Source: an uncultured Pelagibacteraceae bacterium (GTDB lineage: Bacteria > Pseudomonadota > Alphaproteobacteria > Pelagibacterales > Pelagibacteraceae). From it: a stretch of DNA of 64,000 nucleotides. Below are positions 55,646 through 64,000 of this stretch, piece after piece (the first letter of the stretch is position 1; each line of letters opens with the position of its first letter). Location: positions 44,206 through 108,205 of the forward strand of contig CACOZH010000001.1 of assembly GCA_902631595.1 (NCBI GenBank), read 5' to 3'. Both the position numbers and the translations under genes were made by a program. The notes beneath the pieces are model-generated. The model was not told the origin of the DNA, searched no databases, and saw only the letters and a program-made list of their open reading frames with translations.

Positions 55646-56548
55646 ATGTCAGTAAAATTAGGAGTAGCTCCTATAGCCTGGAGTAACGATGATATGCCTG
55701 AGTTAGGAGGCGAAACTACTTTGGAGCAATGTTTAGAGGAAGCTAGTCATGCAGGTTATATTGGTATTGAGTCGGGTGGAAAATTTCCAAAAGATTCTCT
55801 AGAATTAATACCCAAACTAGAGAAATACAATTTAAGTTTATGCTCTGGTTGGTATGGAGCAAATCTTAGAAAAAATTCAGTAAACGAAGAAAAACAATAT
55901 TTACAACAACAATTAAAACTTTTTCAAGATTGTAAATCTCCTTGTATTGTTTTTGCTGAAGTTTCTGGTTCCATTCAAGGTGATCCTAATAGAAAACTTT
56001 CTACAAGACCTCAGATGAATAAAGAAGAATGGAAAAATTTTTGTGAAAAAATTTCTGAAATTGGAAGGTATTTAGAGGACCAAGGTATGCCGCTAGCCTA
56101 TCATCATCATATGGGAACAGTAATTGAAACTCAAGAGGATACTGAAAGATTAATGGAAGATACACATGATAGTGTAAAGTTAACTTTAGATACAGGTCAT
56201 ATGCTATTTGCTAAAGGAGATTCAAAAAAAATATTCGAAAATTATAATAGCAGAATTAAACATGTTCATTGTAAAGATATAAGAAAAAATGTCCTTGAGA
56301 AATCTATAAAAGAGGATTTAAGTTTTAGAGAGGCTTTTCTAGAAGGAGCTTTTACAGTTCCTGGTGACGGGTGTATAGATTATAAACCGCTGTTTGATAT
56401 TTTAAAAAAAAATAATTATTCTGGATGGTTAGTAGTTGAAGCTGAACAAGATCCTCAGAAAGCAAATCCATTAGAATACGCAATAAAGGGTTATAAATAT
56501 TTAACTGAAACTTTGAAAAAATCTAATATTGAAATTGATACTAACTAA
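55646..56548 (+). CDS. iolE: Inosose (2-keto-myo-inositol) dehydratase IolE
   Basis: IolE removes water from scyllo-inosose to give 3D-trihydroxycyclohexane-1,2-dione. The 300-residue TIM barrel of the AP-endonuclease-2/xylose-isomerase type has GVAPIAWSNDDMPELGGETTLEQCL at the start. The metal-binding segments are AYHHHMGTVIETQED, LTLDTGHMLFAKGD, KHVHCKDIR and FTVPGDGCIDYKPLF, and these are strongly IolE-like. It diverges from iolG and converges, with no gap, on the pilin-like gene. Confidence 0.94.
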   Translation: MSVKLGVAPIAWSNDDMPELGGETTLEQCLEEASHAGYIGIESGGKFPKDSLELIPKLEKYNLSLCSGWYGANLRKNSVNEEKQYLQQQLKLFQDCKSPCIVFAEVSGSIQGDPNRKLSTRPQMNKEEWKNFCEKISEIGRYLEDQGMPLAYHHHMGTVIETQEDTERLMEDTHDSVKLTLDTGHMLFAKGDSKKIFENYNSRIKHVHCKDIRKNVLEKSIKEDLSFREAFLEGAFTVPGDGCIDYKPLFDILKKNNYSGWLVVEAEQDPQKANPLEYAIKGYKYLTETLKKSNIEIDTN

Positions 56549-57049
56549 TTATCTATATATTGATGTTAACTCGTTATTTCCAGCTGCAACACATGGGGAT
56601 TTAAAACAAGTTCCAACTATCCATTCCGAACCTGGTTCTGCTTGAAAATTTGAAGACATTAAAAATATAACACCCATCTCAACTGTTTGACCCGCTTTAC
56701 CTTCAGCTTTTATTCTTGGATCTGGATCAGTTTTAACTTTCGTATCATCAGAAAATGGATTTTTTATTTGAAGATTATTGTTTATATAGTTCACTACCTT
56801 ATCTGCTATCCACTCTCCATTACAAGGATCACCCCAGACAGTTTTTAAATTCTCATCTGCATTGCCACATTTATTTACTTCATTATTTATGAAATCTACT
56901 ACTTTATTATGATTTTCTTTAACAAGATTTGCTTTGGCTTCAACTTCTGGCCTTGTGCTTGCAGTCCAAATTAACATACCGATAACATACGTTAATGATA
57001 GTATTACCAATGTTTCCAATAGACCAAAATTTTTTAAATTAATTCTCAT
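56549..57049 (-). CDS. Membrane-anchored protein with pilin-like N-terminus, unknown function
   Basis: I do not recognise this 166-residue protein. It starts RINLKNFG followed by a 19-residue hydrophobic helix (LLETLVILSLTYVIGMLIW) and then a soluble domain. This resembles a type IV pilin or pseudopilin with a short basic leader ending in glycine, but the glutamate is at +3, not +5. Four cysteines (NKCGN, DPCNG, GTCFKSPC) suggest disulfides outside the membrane. Its start overlaps the hydroxyacid dehydrogenase stop (TAATG), so it is coupled to a catabolic operon. The end, SSNFQAEPGSEWIVGTC, gives no clue. Confidence 0.65.
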   Translation of the reverse strand: MRINLKNFGLLETLVILSLTYVIGMLIWTASTRPEVEAKANLVKENHNKVVDFINNEVNKCGNADENLKTVWGDPCNGEWIADKVVNYINNNLQIKNPFSDDTKVKTDPDPRIKAEGKAGQTVEMGVIFLMSSNFQAEPGSEWIVGTCFKSPCVAAGNNELTSIYR

Positions 57050-58014
57050 TAAAGTTTTACAATTTTTGATTTGTCTAATTTTTTTTCAAAAAAATCAATA
57101 ATATTTTGAATAGTTTCTTTGCCCATTCTGATCATACATTCCTCTGTAAAAGCAGCCGTATGAGGACTCAAAAAGACTTTTTGATTTTTTAGTAAAGGGT
57201 TACTTTGATCTGGTGGTTCCTTTTCAAATACATCTAAACCAGCTCCAAATATTAAATTTTCATTTAAAGCTCTATCTAAGTCAAATTCGTTTATCACACC
57301 TCCTCTAGCAGCATTTATTATAATACAGTTTTTTTTCATATTTTTAAGTAAATCGTAATTTATTAAATTTTTTGTCTTATCATTTAATGGAACATGTAAT
57401 GAAATAGCATCTATTTTTTCTATTGAATCTTCTAAATTTTCGACTTTTTTTCCTCCAAAACTCTCAATAACTTCTTTAGATACAAATGGATCATAAACAA
57501 AAACATTCATTTCAAATCCATGGCATCTTTTAATTAGACATTGTCCTATTCTTCCAAAACCTGCAATTAAAATATTTTTCTTCCATAATTCAATAGTTTT
57601 AGGAAGTTTATTACGATCTAAAAAATTTCCAGATTTTACAGCGTCATCATACATACTTTTTCGTTTTGAAATATTTAAAAGCATAAATAACACATGTTCA
57701 GCAACAGCTACAGCGTTGGCAGTTGCTGTTATTGTTAAAGTAATATTTTTTTTCTTAGAGGATTTTAAATCAATATTATCATAACCCACACCATGCCTTG
57801 AAATAATTTTTAAATTTTCCGTTTTGTTTATAAAATCTTCTGATAGTTTAGCTGTCCTTATCGAAATAGCATCACATTGTGCTATTTTTGATTGTAGCTC
57901 TTTTGAATTTGTATCTTCGAAAATCTCAAATTCATAATTTGATTTTTTCTTTAATAAATCAATTCCAGCTTGGTGAATTGGTTGAATAACTAAAACTTTG
58001 ATTTTCTTTGTCAC
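57049..58014 (-). CDS. D-2-hydroxyacid dehydrogenase (SerA/GhrB-like)
   Basis: This is a 321-residue NAD(P)-dependent D-isomer-specific dehydrogenase. The nucleotide motif is ILIAGFGRIGQCLIKRC near residue 150. The catalytic arginine is in NAARGGVINEFDLDRAL near 235, glutamate in AGLDVFEKEPP and histidine in LSPHTAAFTEE near 283. It lacks the ACT domain of true SerA, so it is probably a glyoxylate/hydroxypyruvate or sugar-acid reductase. It follows the aldolase gene by three bases; reduction or oxidation of a 2-oxoacid made by that aldolase is a reasonable guess. Confidence 0.85.
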   Translation of the reverse strand: MTKKIKVLVIQPIHQAGIDLLKKKSNYEFEIFEDTNSKELQSKIAQCDAISIRTAKLSEDFINKTENLKIISRHGVGYDNIDLKSSKKKNITLTITATANAVAVAEHVLFMLLNISKRKSMYDDAVKSGNFLDRNKLPKTIELWKKNILIAGFGRIGQCLIKRCHGFEMNVFVYDPFVSKEVIESFGGKKVENLEDSIEKIDAISLHVPLNDKTKNLINYDLLKNMKKNCIIINAARGGVINEFDLDRALNENLIFGAGLDVFEKEPPDQSNPLLKNQKVFLSPHTAAFTEECMIRMGKETIQNIIDFFEKKLDKSKIVKL

Positions 58015-58017
58015 TTT

Positions 58018-58809
58018 TTAATAAGTTTTAGATTCCTCTTTATTTGAGGAGCCTTTAATTTTCTCAACTATATTTTTTGCACCAGCTCCTATTGATCTTT
58101 GATCAGAACCAACTGTTACAAAGTTAAAACCTTTTTCAATCATTTTGTTTGCATATTCTGGAGTTCCATTGTGAATTCCAGCAAAAATATTATTTTTCTT
58201 TGCATGCTCTAATATTCTTAAGATTTCTGAATATGCTTTAGAATTTTCAGGTTTATCAAATCCTGGTTGTTCTCCGATTGATAAACTTAAGTCTGCAGGA
58301 CCTATATAAATTCCATCAAGTCCTTTAACTGACATAATCTCATCTAATTTCTCAAGCGACTCTTTTGTTTCTATCATCGCAAGTTTTAACATTTCATTAT
58401 CAGCATGTTTTGCGTAATCAGATCCACCATAAATCAAACCTCTTACTGGCCCGAAGCTTCTATAACCATTTGGTGGATACATGCATGCTTGAACAAAATT
58501 TTCTGCATCTTTTTTATTGCTAACCATAGGACAAATAACTCCATAACTTCCGGCATCTAAAATTTTCATTATTTGACCTGGCTCGTTCCAATTCACCCTT
58601 GCTAACGGAGTGACATCAGTTGATGAAATAGTCTGTAGCATTGGTAAAGCATTTGAATAGTCAACTAAACCATGTTGCATATCTATAGTTAAAGAGTCCC
58701 ATCCTTGATGAGCCATAGCTTCTGTGGAAACTGTACTTGGTATTTGAAGCCAACCGTTTACTACAGGCTTACCTTCTTTCATCATTTTTTTTATTTTATT
58801 AATTCTCAT
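58018..58809 (-). CDS. HpcH/HpaI-family class II aldolase
   Basis: This is a 263-residue metal-dependent aldolase that splits 2-oxo-acids to pyruvate plus an aldehyde. NGWLQIPSTVSTEAMAHQGWDSLTIDMQHG has the catalytic histidine near residue 45. Arginine is in PLARVNWNEPGQI, the metal glutamate is in AMIETKESLEKLDEI near 145 and the aspartate in YIGPADLSLSIG near 170. It is close to 4-hydroxy-2-oxoheptanedioate and 2-dehydro-3-deoxyglucarate aldolases; substrate is not determined. It sits between the aldehyde dehydrogenase and hydroxyacid dehydrogenase genes, an arrangement that fits sugar-acid breakdown. Confidence 0.87.
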   Translation of the reverse strand: MRINKIKKMMKEGKPVVNGWLQIPSTVSTEAMAHQGWDSLTIDMQHGLVDYSNALPMLQTISSTDVTPLARVNWNEPGQIMKILDAGSYGVICPMVSNKKDAENFVQACMYPPNGYRSFGPVRGLIYGGSDYAKHADNEMLKLAMIETKESLEKLDEIMSVKGLDGIYIGPADLSLSIGEQPGFDKPENSKAYSEILRILEHAKKNNIFAGIHNGTPEYANKMIEKGFNFVTVGSDQRSIGAGAKNIVEKIKGSSNKEESKTY

Positions 58810-58810
58810 T

Positions 58811-60253
58811 TTATGACTTAAGACCTAAGTGTGTGTATTTGATATTAAGATAATCTTTAATTGCCATTGATCCACCTTCACGACCATAACCTGTTTGTTT
58901 AATGCCTCCAAAAGGAGCCTCAGCAACTGCAACCGCAGCTGTATTTACAGCAACTGTTCCACTTTCCATTAATTCAGAAGCTCTATTAGCTTGTTCCATA
59001 GAATTTGTATAAATATAACTACAAAGACCAAGATCGTTATCATTTGCTCTTTCAATAATTTCATCAAAAGTCTTAAAAGAAAGCATTGGTACCAATGGTC
59101 CAAATGGTTCTTGTTTCATAATTGTGAAATTATCTTTAACATCATCAAAAATTGTTGGTTCATAAAAATAACCTTTATTAAAACCCGAAGGTCTTTTACC
59201 ACCAAGTAAAACCTTAGCTCCTTCTTTTTTTGTGATTTCAACAAGTTCCTCAATTTCTCCTAACCTTTTAGAAGTAGTTAATGGTCCTAACTGTACATCT
59301 TTATCTAGACCATTCCCAATTTTTAATTTTTTTGTTCTTTCAATAAACGCTTTGATAAATTCATCTTTTTTCTTTTCTTGAATATAAAATCTATTGGGAG
59401 AAATACAAACTTGTCCATTATTTCTAAATTTTGCAGTGATAGCCATATCAGCAACTTTATTGATATCCACATCATCAAAAACTATAAATGGTGAATGACC
59501 ACTTAGTTCCATTGTAACTCTTTGAACTTTATCTGCTGCTTTTTTTAAAATTAATTTTCCAACTCTAGTTGATCCAGTGATTGAAACCTTTTTTACAATA
59601 TCAGACTCTAATAATTCATTTGATATTTCAGCAGGATCTCCAGACAAAAGATTTACAACACCGGGTGGTACACCTGCTTCTTTACAAATATCCACTAATT
59701 CCATAACAGTACCAGGTGTAATTACATCAGGTTTACAAATAACTGAGCAGCCAGCGGCTAAAGCTGTAGAAATTTTCCTTGCAGCTAAGACTAATGGAAA
59801 ATTCCATGGTACTAATGCAGCAACTACTCCTACTGGTTGGTAATAAATATGTACTCTAGTGTCGGGAAATCTACTTTCAACAGTTTGTCCATAAATTCTT
59901 TTTGTTTCTTCTGCGTTCCATTCAAATATATCCGCAGCTCCACCTGTCTCACCAATTCCTTCTGCCAATGGCTTTCCCACTTCAAGAGTTAACCACTTTG
60001 CTAAAACATCTTGTTTTTGCCTCATCAAATCTGCAATTTTTCTGATAATATATGATCTTTTCCAAGGAACAGTGTTTCTCCAAACTTCTAATCCTTTCTT
60101 TGCAGATTTTAATGCTTTCTGAACATCCACTGAAGATGCTTTCGAGGCTTTTCCTATTACTTCTTCAGTAGCAGGATTTATTACATCATAAGTTTCTTTT
60201 TTCTCTGCTTGTTGCCATTTACCATCAATGAATTGTCCAAATTTACTATACAT
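58811..60253 (-). CDS. NAD(P)-dependent aldehyde dehydrogenase, GabD-like
   Basis: This is a 480-residue aldehyde dehydrogenase of the succinate-semialdehyde / glycolaldehyde type. I start it at MYSKFGQFIDGKW (ATG at 60253); the track start adds 37 unlikely residues. The cofactor site is LVPWNFPLVLAARK, the general-base glutamate is in TMELSGHSPFIVFDD near residue 257, and the catalytic cysteine is in NNGQVCISPNRF near 291. The C-terminus has APFGGIKQTGYGREGG. It is the first gene of the ALDH-aldolase-hydroxyacid dehydrogenase-pilin-like operon and diverges from iolD by 54 bases. Confidence 0.92.
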   Translation of the reverse strand: MYSKFGQFIDGKWQQAEKKETYDVINPATEEVIGKASKASSVDVQKALKSAKKGLEVWRNTVPWKRSYIIRKIADLMRQKQDVLAKWLTLEVGKPLAEGIGETGGAADIFEWNAEETKRIYGQTVESRFPDTRVHIYYQPVGVVAALVPWNFPLVLAARKISTALAAGCSVICKPDVITPGTVMELVDICKEAGVPPGVVNLLSGDPAEISNELLESDIVKKVSITGSTRVGKLILKKAADKVQRVTMELSGHSPFIVFDDVDINKVADMAITAKFRNNGQVCISPNRFYIQEKKKDEFIKAFIERTKKLKIGNGLDKDVQLGPLTTSKRLGEIEELVEITKKEGAKVLLGGKRPSGFNKGYFYEPTIFDDVKDNFTIMKQEPFGPLVPMLSFKTFDEIIERANDNDLGLCSYIYTNSMEQANRASELMESGTVAVNTAAVAVAEAPFGGIKQTGYGREGGSMAIKDYLNIKYTHLGLKS

Positions 60254-60307
60254 AATTTTTATTTTATGGTTTATTAAGTGAAATATTAAGGGAATATATC
60301 TACAAAT

Positions 60308-62152
60308 ATGAAAAAAATAAAGCTTACTTGTGCTCATGCAATTGTAAAACATATAATTGCACAAAAAATTCTAGTGGATGGTAAAAAAGAACCATTATTT
60401 GCTGGTGCTTTTGGAATTTTCGGTCATGGAAATGTAGCTTGTTTAGGTCAAGCATTGGAGGAAAACAAAGAAAGCCTTCCAACATATAGAGGTCATCACG
60501 AACAAAACATGGCCTTAACAGGCATAGCATACGCTAGAGCAAAAAGAAGAAAACAGATTTTTGTAGCAACAAGTTCGGTTGGACCCGGTTCAACAAATAT
60601 GGTTACAGCTGCTGCAGTTGCAATGAGCAACAGGTTACCAATTCTATTCTTACCAGGTGATACATATGCAAATAGAATTCCTGATCCTGTTCTTCAACAA
60701 GTCGAACACTTTAATAATCCAAGTATAACTCAGAATGATGCTTTTAAGCCTGTAACAAGATATTTTGACAGAATAACAAGGCCAGAACAAATTTTACAAA
60801 CATTACCACAAGCAATTCAAGTAATGTTGGATCCGGCAGATTGCGGTCCAGCATGCATCTCTTTAAGTCAAGATATTCAAGGTGAAATTTTTGATTATCC
60901 AGAAGAGTTTTTTAAAGAAAGGATTCATAACATAAGAAGACCTCGTCCTGATGATTTTCAAATCAAAGAAGCAGCAGAAACAATAAAAAAATCTAAAAAT
61001 CCAATCATAATTTCTGGTGGAGGAGTTTTTTACTCTGATGCAATGGAAGATTTATCAAATTTTGCAATAAAACATAATATACCTGTAACTCAAACTGTAA
61101 TGGGATACTCTACAATGAAAAGAGACCACTCGCATTTTTTAGGCCCAATAGGTGGATTAGGAGGAAAGGCAGCAAATAATTTTGCTAAAAAAACTGATCT
61201 TGCTATTGCAGTAGGAACTAAACTAGGAGATTTTACAACAGGCTCTTGGGCAAATTTTGAAAATCCAAATTTTTCTTTAGTATCATTGAATGTTTCAAGA
61301 TTTGATGCAAATAAACATATGGCACAATCTGTGATAGGAGATGCTAAAGTAACTTTAAATGAATTATCCCAAGCATTAGGAAATTGGAAAGCACCAGAGG
61401 AATGGTATAAAAAATCAAGAGAGGAGTTAAAATCTTGGAACGAATATGTTGATAAAGAGAGTGGACCAACAAATCAGAAGTTGCCAAGTTACGCTCATGC
61501 CGTTGGAGCAGTTTATAGAAATTCAGACCCATCAGATATAGCTGTAACTGCTGCCGGGGGCTTGGTTGGTGAGGTGGTTCAAATTTGGAGACCGAGAGAA
61601 CTAAATACCCATGAAACTGAATGGGGCTTCAGTTGCATGAGTTATGAAATTTCTGGAGCTCTTGGTATTAAAATGGCAAATCCAGATAAGGAAGTAATCG
61701 CGTTTGTGGGAGATGGATCTTATTTATTATATAACTCAGACATATATTCATCTGTAATTACAAACAACAAATTAATAATTATAGTATGTGATAATGGAGG
61801 TCATGCAGTAATAAATAGACTTCAACTTTTTAAAGGAGGAAAAGAGTTTAATTGTCTATTTGAGAGTTCAAACATTTCAAACCAAGTTAATGTAAATTTT
61901 GCAAAACATGCAGAAAGCATGGGTGCAAAATCAGAAGAAGTAAATACAATAAGTGAATTAGAAGATGCATTTAAAAGAGCAAAAAAATCTAAAACTACTT
62001 ATGTAATTTCAATTAAAACACATTCATATCAATGGTTAGAAGGCTCAGCTTATTGGGAAAGTCCTACACTTGAAATACCCACAACTAAAGAAAATGAGGA
62101 AGCTTTAAAACTTCATAAAGAAGGTAAATCTAAACAAAGACAAGGTGTTTAA
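60308..62152 (+). CDS. iolD: 3D-(3,5/4)-trihydroxycyclohexane-1,2-dione hydrolase IolD
   Basis: IolD is the ThDP-dependent ring-opening enzyme giving 5-deoxy-glucuronate. The 614-residue protein begins KLTCAHAIVKHIIAQ, contains PLFAGAFGIFGHGNVACLGQ, the catalytic glutamate in YRGHHEQNMALTGIAYARA near residue 63 and VATSSVGPGSTNMVTAAAVA. The ThDP motif is AFVGDGSYLLYNSDIYSS with CDNGGHAVINRLQ near 470-500. The closely spaced Gfo/Idh gene follows 7 bases later. Motifs distinguish it from acetolactate synthase. Confidence 0.95.
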   Translation: MKKIKLTCAHAIVKHIIAQKILVDGKKEPLFAGAFGIFGHGNVACLGQALEENKESLPTYRGHHEQNMALTGIAYARAKRRKQIFVATSSVGPGSTNMVTAAAVAMSNRLPILFLPGDTYANRIPDPVLQQVEHFNNPSITQNDAFKPVTRYFDRITRPEQILQTLPQAIQVMLDPADCGPACISLSQDIQGEIFDYPEEFFKERIHNIRRPRPDDFQIKEAAETIKKSKNPIIISGGGVFYSDAMEDLSNFAIKHNIPVTQTVMGYSTMKRDHSHFLGPIGGLGGKAANNFAKKTDLAIAVGTKLGDFTTGSWANFENPNFSLVSLNVSRFDANKHMAQSVIGDAKVTLNELSQALGNWKAPEEWYKKSREELKSWNEYVDKESGPTNQKLPSYAHAVGAVYRNSDPSDIAVTAAGGLVGEVVQIWRPRELNTHETEWGFSCMSYEISGALGIKMANPDKEVIAFVGDGSYLLYNSDIYSSVITNNKLIIIVCDNGGHAVINRLQLFKGGKEFNCLFESSNISNQVNVNFAKHAESMGAKSEEVNTISELEDAFKRAKKSKTTYVISIKTHSYQWLEGSAYWESPTLEIPTTKENEEALKLHKEGKSKQRQGV

Positions 62153-62159
62153 ATAATTA

Positions 62160-63317
62160 ATGAATAAAGTCTTCAAAGTAGGCCTTATCGGTTGTGGACA
62201 TATTGCAGAAACATACTTTAGAGCTCATAAATATTTTAATAATTTTAAAATAATAAAATGTGCAGACATAAATAATCATGCATCAAATAAATGCGCAAAA
62301 ACATATGGTATTAAGGCTTTATCAGTAAATGATTTATTAAAGGACAACGAGGTTGAAATTATTTTAAATTTAACAATTCCAAAAGCACATTACATAATAG
62401 CAAAAAAATCTCTTTTAAATAATAAGCATGTATATTCTGAAAAGCCTATGGCTATTAATACTAAAGATGGATTAGAATTATTCAAATTAGCTAAAAGAAA
62501 AAAACTTTATATAGGTAACGCGCCAGATACATTTTTAGGTGGAGGGAATCAAAAAGCAAAAGAGTTAGTTGAAAGAAAAATTATTGGTAAAATAAATTTA
62601 GGTAATGCTATTTTCGCATTTCCAGGCGTTCAATCTTATCATCCAAACCCAGAACCTTGGTTTTCAAAAAAAGAAGGAGGTCCAGTAATCGATATGGGAC
62701 CGTACTATTTAACTGCACTGGTTAATTTACTTGGTCCAGCCAAGGAAGTTAGTGGTAGTCTTATGAGAGGTATAAAAAAAAGAATAATAGGTATTGGGCC
62801 AAGAAAAGGAAAAAAATTTAATGTAGAATGTCCAACTACATATTTATCAACGATAGTATTTAAAAGTAATACTATCATTAGACTAACATTATCTTTTGAT
62901 GTGATTGCACATAATCGTAATCATATAGAATTATATGGAAATAAGGGAAGCCTGATAGTTCCTGATCCAAATATGTTCGGAGGATCTGCATTTACTTGCA
63001 AAAGTATTGGGGATAAATGGAAAGAGCACAAAACAAATAAAATGCCACTTGGCAAAATAAATATAAGAACGCAAAGCGCAAGAGCAAATGAATCCCCTAC
63101 AAATGCAAATTATAGGGGAGTAGGATTAGCAGAAATGGCATACTGTATTGAAAATAAAAAATTAAATAGATGTAATGGAGAATTATCTTATCATGTATTG
63201 GATATTATACAGTCGATAATGAAAGCTGCAAAAACAAATAAAAAACAGAAAATTAAATCAACATGCAGTAAACCAAAATATTTTTCACAAAAGGAAATAA
63301 ACAAAATATTAAGATAA
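62160..63317 (+). CDS. Gfo/Idh/MocA-family oxidoreductase (second copy in iol island)
   Basis: This is a 385-residue sugar or cyclitol dehydrogenase. The Rossmann motif is KVGLIGCGHIAETYFRAH, EKP is in HVYSEKPMAINTKD near residue 94, and VIDMGPYYLTALVNLLGPAKEV gives the substrate-site Asp/His-equivalent region near 180. It differs clearly from IolG at 54591 and may act on another inositol isomer (IolW/IolX-like) or a keto-sugar. It is cotranscribed with iolD and with the downstream ROK kinase (3-base gap). Confidence 0.85.
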   Translation: MNKVFKVGLIGCGHIAETYFRAHKYFNNFKIIKCADINNHASNKCAKTYGIKALSVNDLLKDNEVEIILNLTIPKAHYIIAKKSLLNNKHVYSEKPMAINTKDGLELFKLAKRKKLYIGNAPDTFLGGGNQKAKELVERKIIGKINLGNAIFAFPGVQSYHPNPEPWFSKKEGGPVIDMGPYYLTALVNLLGPAKEVSGSLMRGIKKRIIGIGPRKGKKFNVECPTTYLSTIVFKSNTIIRLTLSFDVIAHNRNHIELYGNKGSLIVPDPNMFGGSAFTCKSIGDKWKEHKTNKMPLGKINIRTQSARANESPTNANYRGVGLAEMAYCIENKKLNRCNGELSYHVLDIIQSIMKAAKTNKKQKIKSTCSKPKYFSQKEINKILR

Positions 63318-63320
63318 ATT

Positions 63321-64000
63321 ATGCAAATTGGTATTGATGTAGGTGCAACAAAGATTGAATCGATTTTGCTACACGATAATGGAGAAGAAACCGGAAGATC
63401 TAGAATTGACTGTCCAACTGACTACAGTTCAGTAATAAAAAGTATAAAAGAAATTATTGAAAAAATTGAAAAAAATACTGGAAAGGAATTACCCGTCGGT
63501 GTTTGTCATCCAGGTATTCATTCTATTCATACAGGTTTAATAAAGAATTCTCCAAATTGTGACTGGATAAATAATAAACCGTTCCAAAAAGATTTAAGAG
63601 TAGCTACTGGAAGAGAAATTTTTTGTGAAAATGATGCCAATTGTTTTACTTTATCTGAGGCAATGGACGGCTCAGGAAAACATTATAAAATTGTATTTGG
63701 AATAATATTAGGATCTGGTGTTGGTGGAGGCTTAGTAATTGATAAAAAAATTGTTACAGGCTCTCATGGTATAACAGGGGAGTGGGGACATAATCAAATT
63801 CCTTTAATTGGAAAAGAGTCAAAAATTAAAAAAACTAATTTAAGAGAAGGAGAAATTGAAAGTGCAATATCAGGATTAAGTCTATCAAAAAAATTTAAGA
63901 AAGAATTTAAAAAAGATTATAAGGCTAGTAAGATTTTTGAATTATATAGAAAACATGATTTGGACGCTGAAAAAATAGTTGAGGAATTTAAAGATAATCT
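63321..64000 (+). CDS. ROK-family sugar kinase lacking zinc cysteines, 3' end cut by window
   Basis: Translated by eye, since the gene runs off the right edge (about 226 residues seen). The start MQIGIDVGATKIES is the ROK phosphate-1 motif. PVGVCHPG, the catalytic aspartate in FCENDANCFTLSEA near residue 106, IILGSGVGGGLVID and GITGEWGHNQIP follow. The zinc site CxCGxxGC is replaced: after the conserved GHNQ histidine the sequence reads KTNLREGEIESAISGLSL, with no cysteine. It follows the second Gfo/Idh gene by 3 bases. It may phosphorylate a sugar released by the island; IolC is a different (PfkB) family. Confidence 0.88.
   Translation, partial: MQIGIDVGATKIESILLHDNGEETGRSRIDCPTDYSSVIKSIKEIIEKIEKNTGKELPVGVCHPGIHSIHTGLIKNSPNCDWINNKPFQKDLRVATGREIFCENDANCFTLSEAMDGSGKHYKIVFGIILGSGVGGGLVIDKKIVTGSHGITGEWGHNQIPLIGKESKIKKTNLREGEIESAISGLSLSKKFKKEFKKDYKASKIFELYRKHDLDAEKIVEEFKDN

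Noticed and set aside
62160-63317. Calling this Gfo/Idh gene a second iolG
   Set aside because: It lacks the IolG-typical GFNRRYDP and NSRH...YDQR segments found at 54591-55592, so only the family can be named.
1-64000. tRNA, rRNA, CRISPR arrays, insertion sequences, prophage, att sites
   Set aside because: I looked for T-loop-like GTTCRA motifs, regular spacer repeats, transposase or integrase motifs and long terminal repeats and found none.

Overview
The window reads as a streamlined, very AT-rich alphaproteobacterial chromosome of the SAR11 / Candidatus Pelagibacter type. This rests on the A+T-dominated sequence, the almost complete absence of intergenic space (no gap above about 140 bases), many 1-40 base gene overlaps, and alphaproteobacterial gene neighbours such as NDUFA12-DUF2155-accCB-aroQ and purN-purM-DUF2066-hdaA. 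The taxonomic call is inference from gene content; no rRNA or tRNA gene was found in the window.

Layout. 1-6.3 kb (minus): outer-membrane biogenesis operon lptF-lptG-lptD-surA, running into a pdxA truncated by the window edge. 6.4-14.1 kb: pepA-ndk, purN/purM (purM carries a frameshift), DUF2066-hdaA-aspS, and a free-standing protein resembling the C-terminal part of class II ribonucleotide reductase. 14.2-20 kb: complex I accessory NDUFA12, DUF2155, accC-accB-aroQ, thiS-thiG and an RNase E/G without its zinc-link cysteines. 20-28.7 kb: PBP1A, prfB with a canonical +1 programmed frameshift, an AsmA-like protein, tyrS, anmK and a hydrolase. 28.8-35 kb: a complete iscR-sufBCDSUTA Fe-S assembly operon behind an IscR type-1-like box. 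35-36.7 kb: an unknown small ORF with a possible leaderless promoter and repeated 10-mers, then glnA. 36.7-44.2 kb: nnrD, a YbaK-type deacylase, two DMT exporters, homocysteine methyltransferase, TauE, moaB, DUF1244, a two-gene XdhC and a secreted hydrolase. 44.3-48.1 kb: msrPQ plus moaACDE for molybdenum cofactor. 48.1-51.1 kb: a small glycan patch (oxidoreductase and two glycosyltransferases). 51.1-64 kb: a GYD protein, then a myo-inositol and sugar-acid catabolic island (CUT2 ABC importer, iolG, iolE, iolD, aldolase, aldehyde and hydroxyacid dehydrogenases, a second Gfo/Idh oxidoreductase, and a ROK kinase cut by the window end).

How it fits together. The moa genes supply the cofactor for MsrP, a periplasmic methionine sulfoxide reductase fed by MsrQ. 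The suf operon supplies clusters for MoaA and complex I. The right-hand island would import a cyclitol, oxidise it with IolG, dehydrate it with IolE and open the ring with IolD. iolB, iolC, iolJ and iolA are not seen in the window. No mobile element, CRISPR array, prophage or transposase was seen. The items most worth checking are the purM frameshift, the zinc-less RNase E and ROK kinase, the stand-alone NrdJ-like protein, the pilin-like protein embedded in a catabolic operon, and the repeated 10-mer around glnA.
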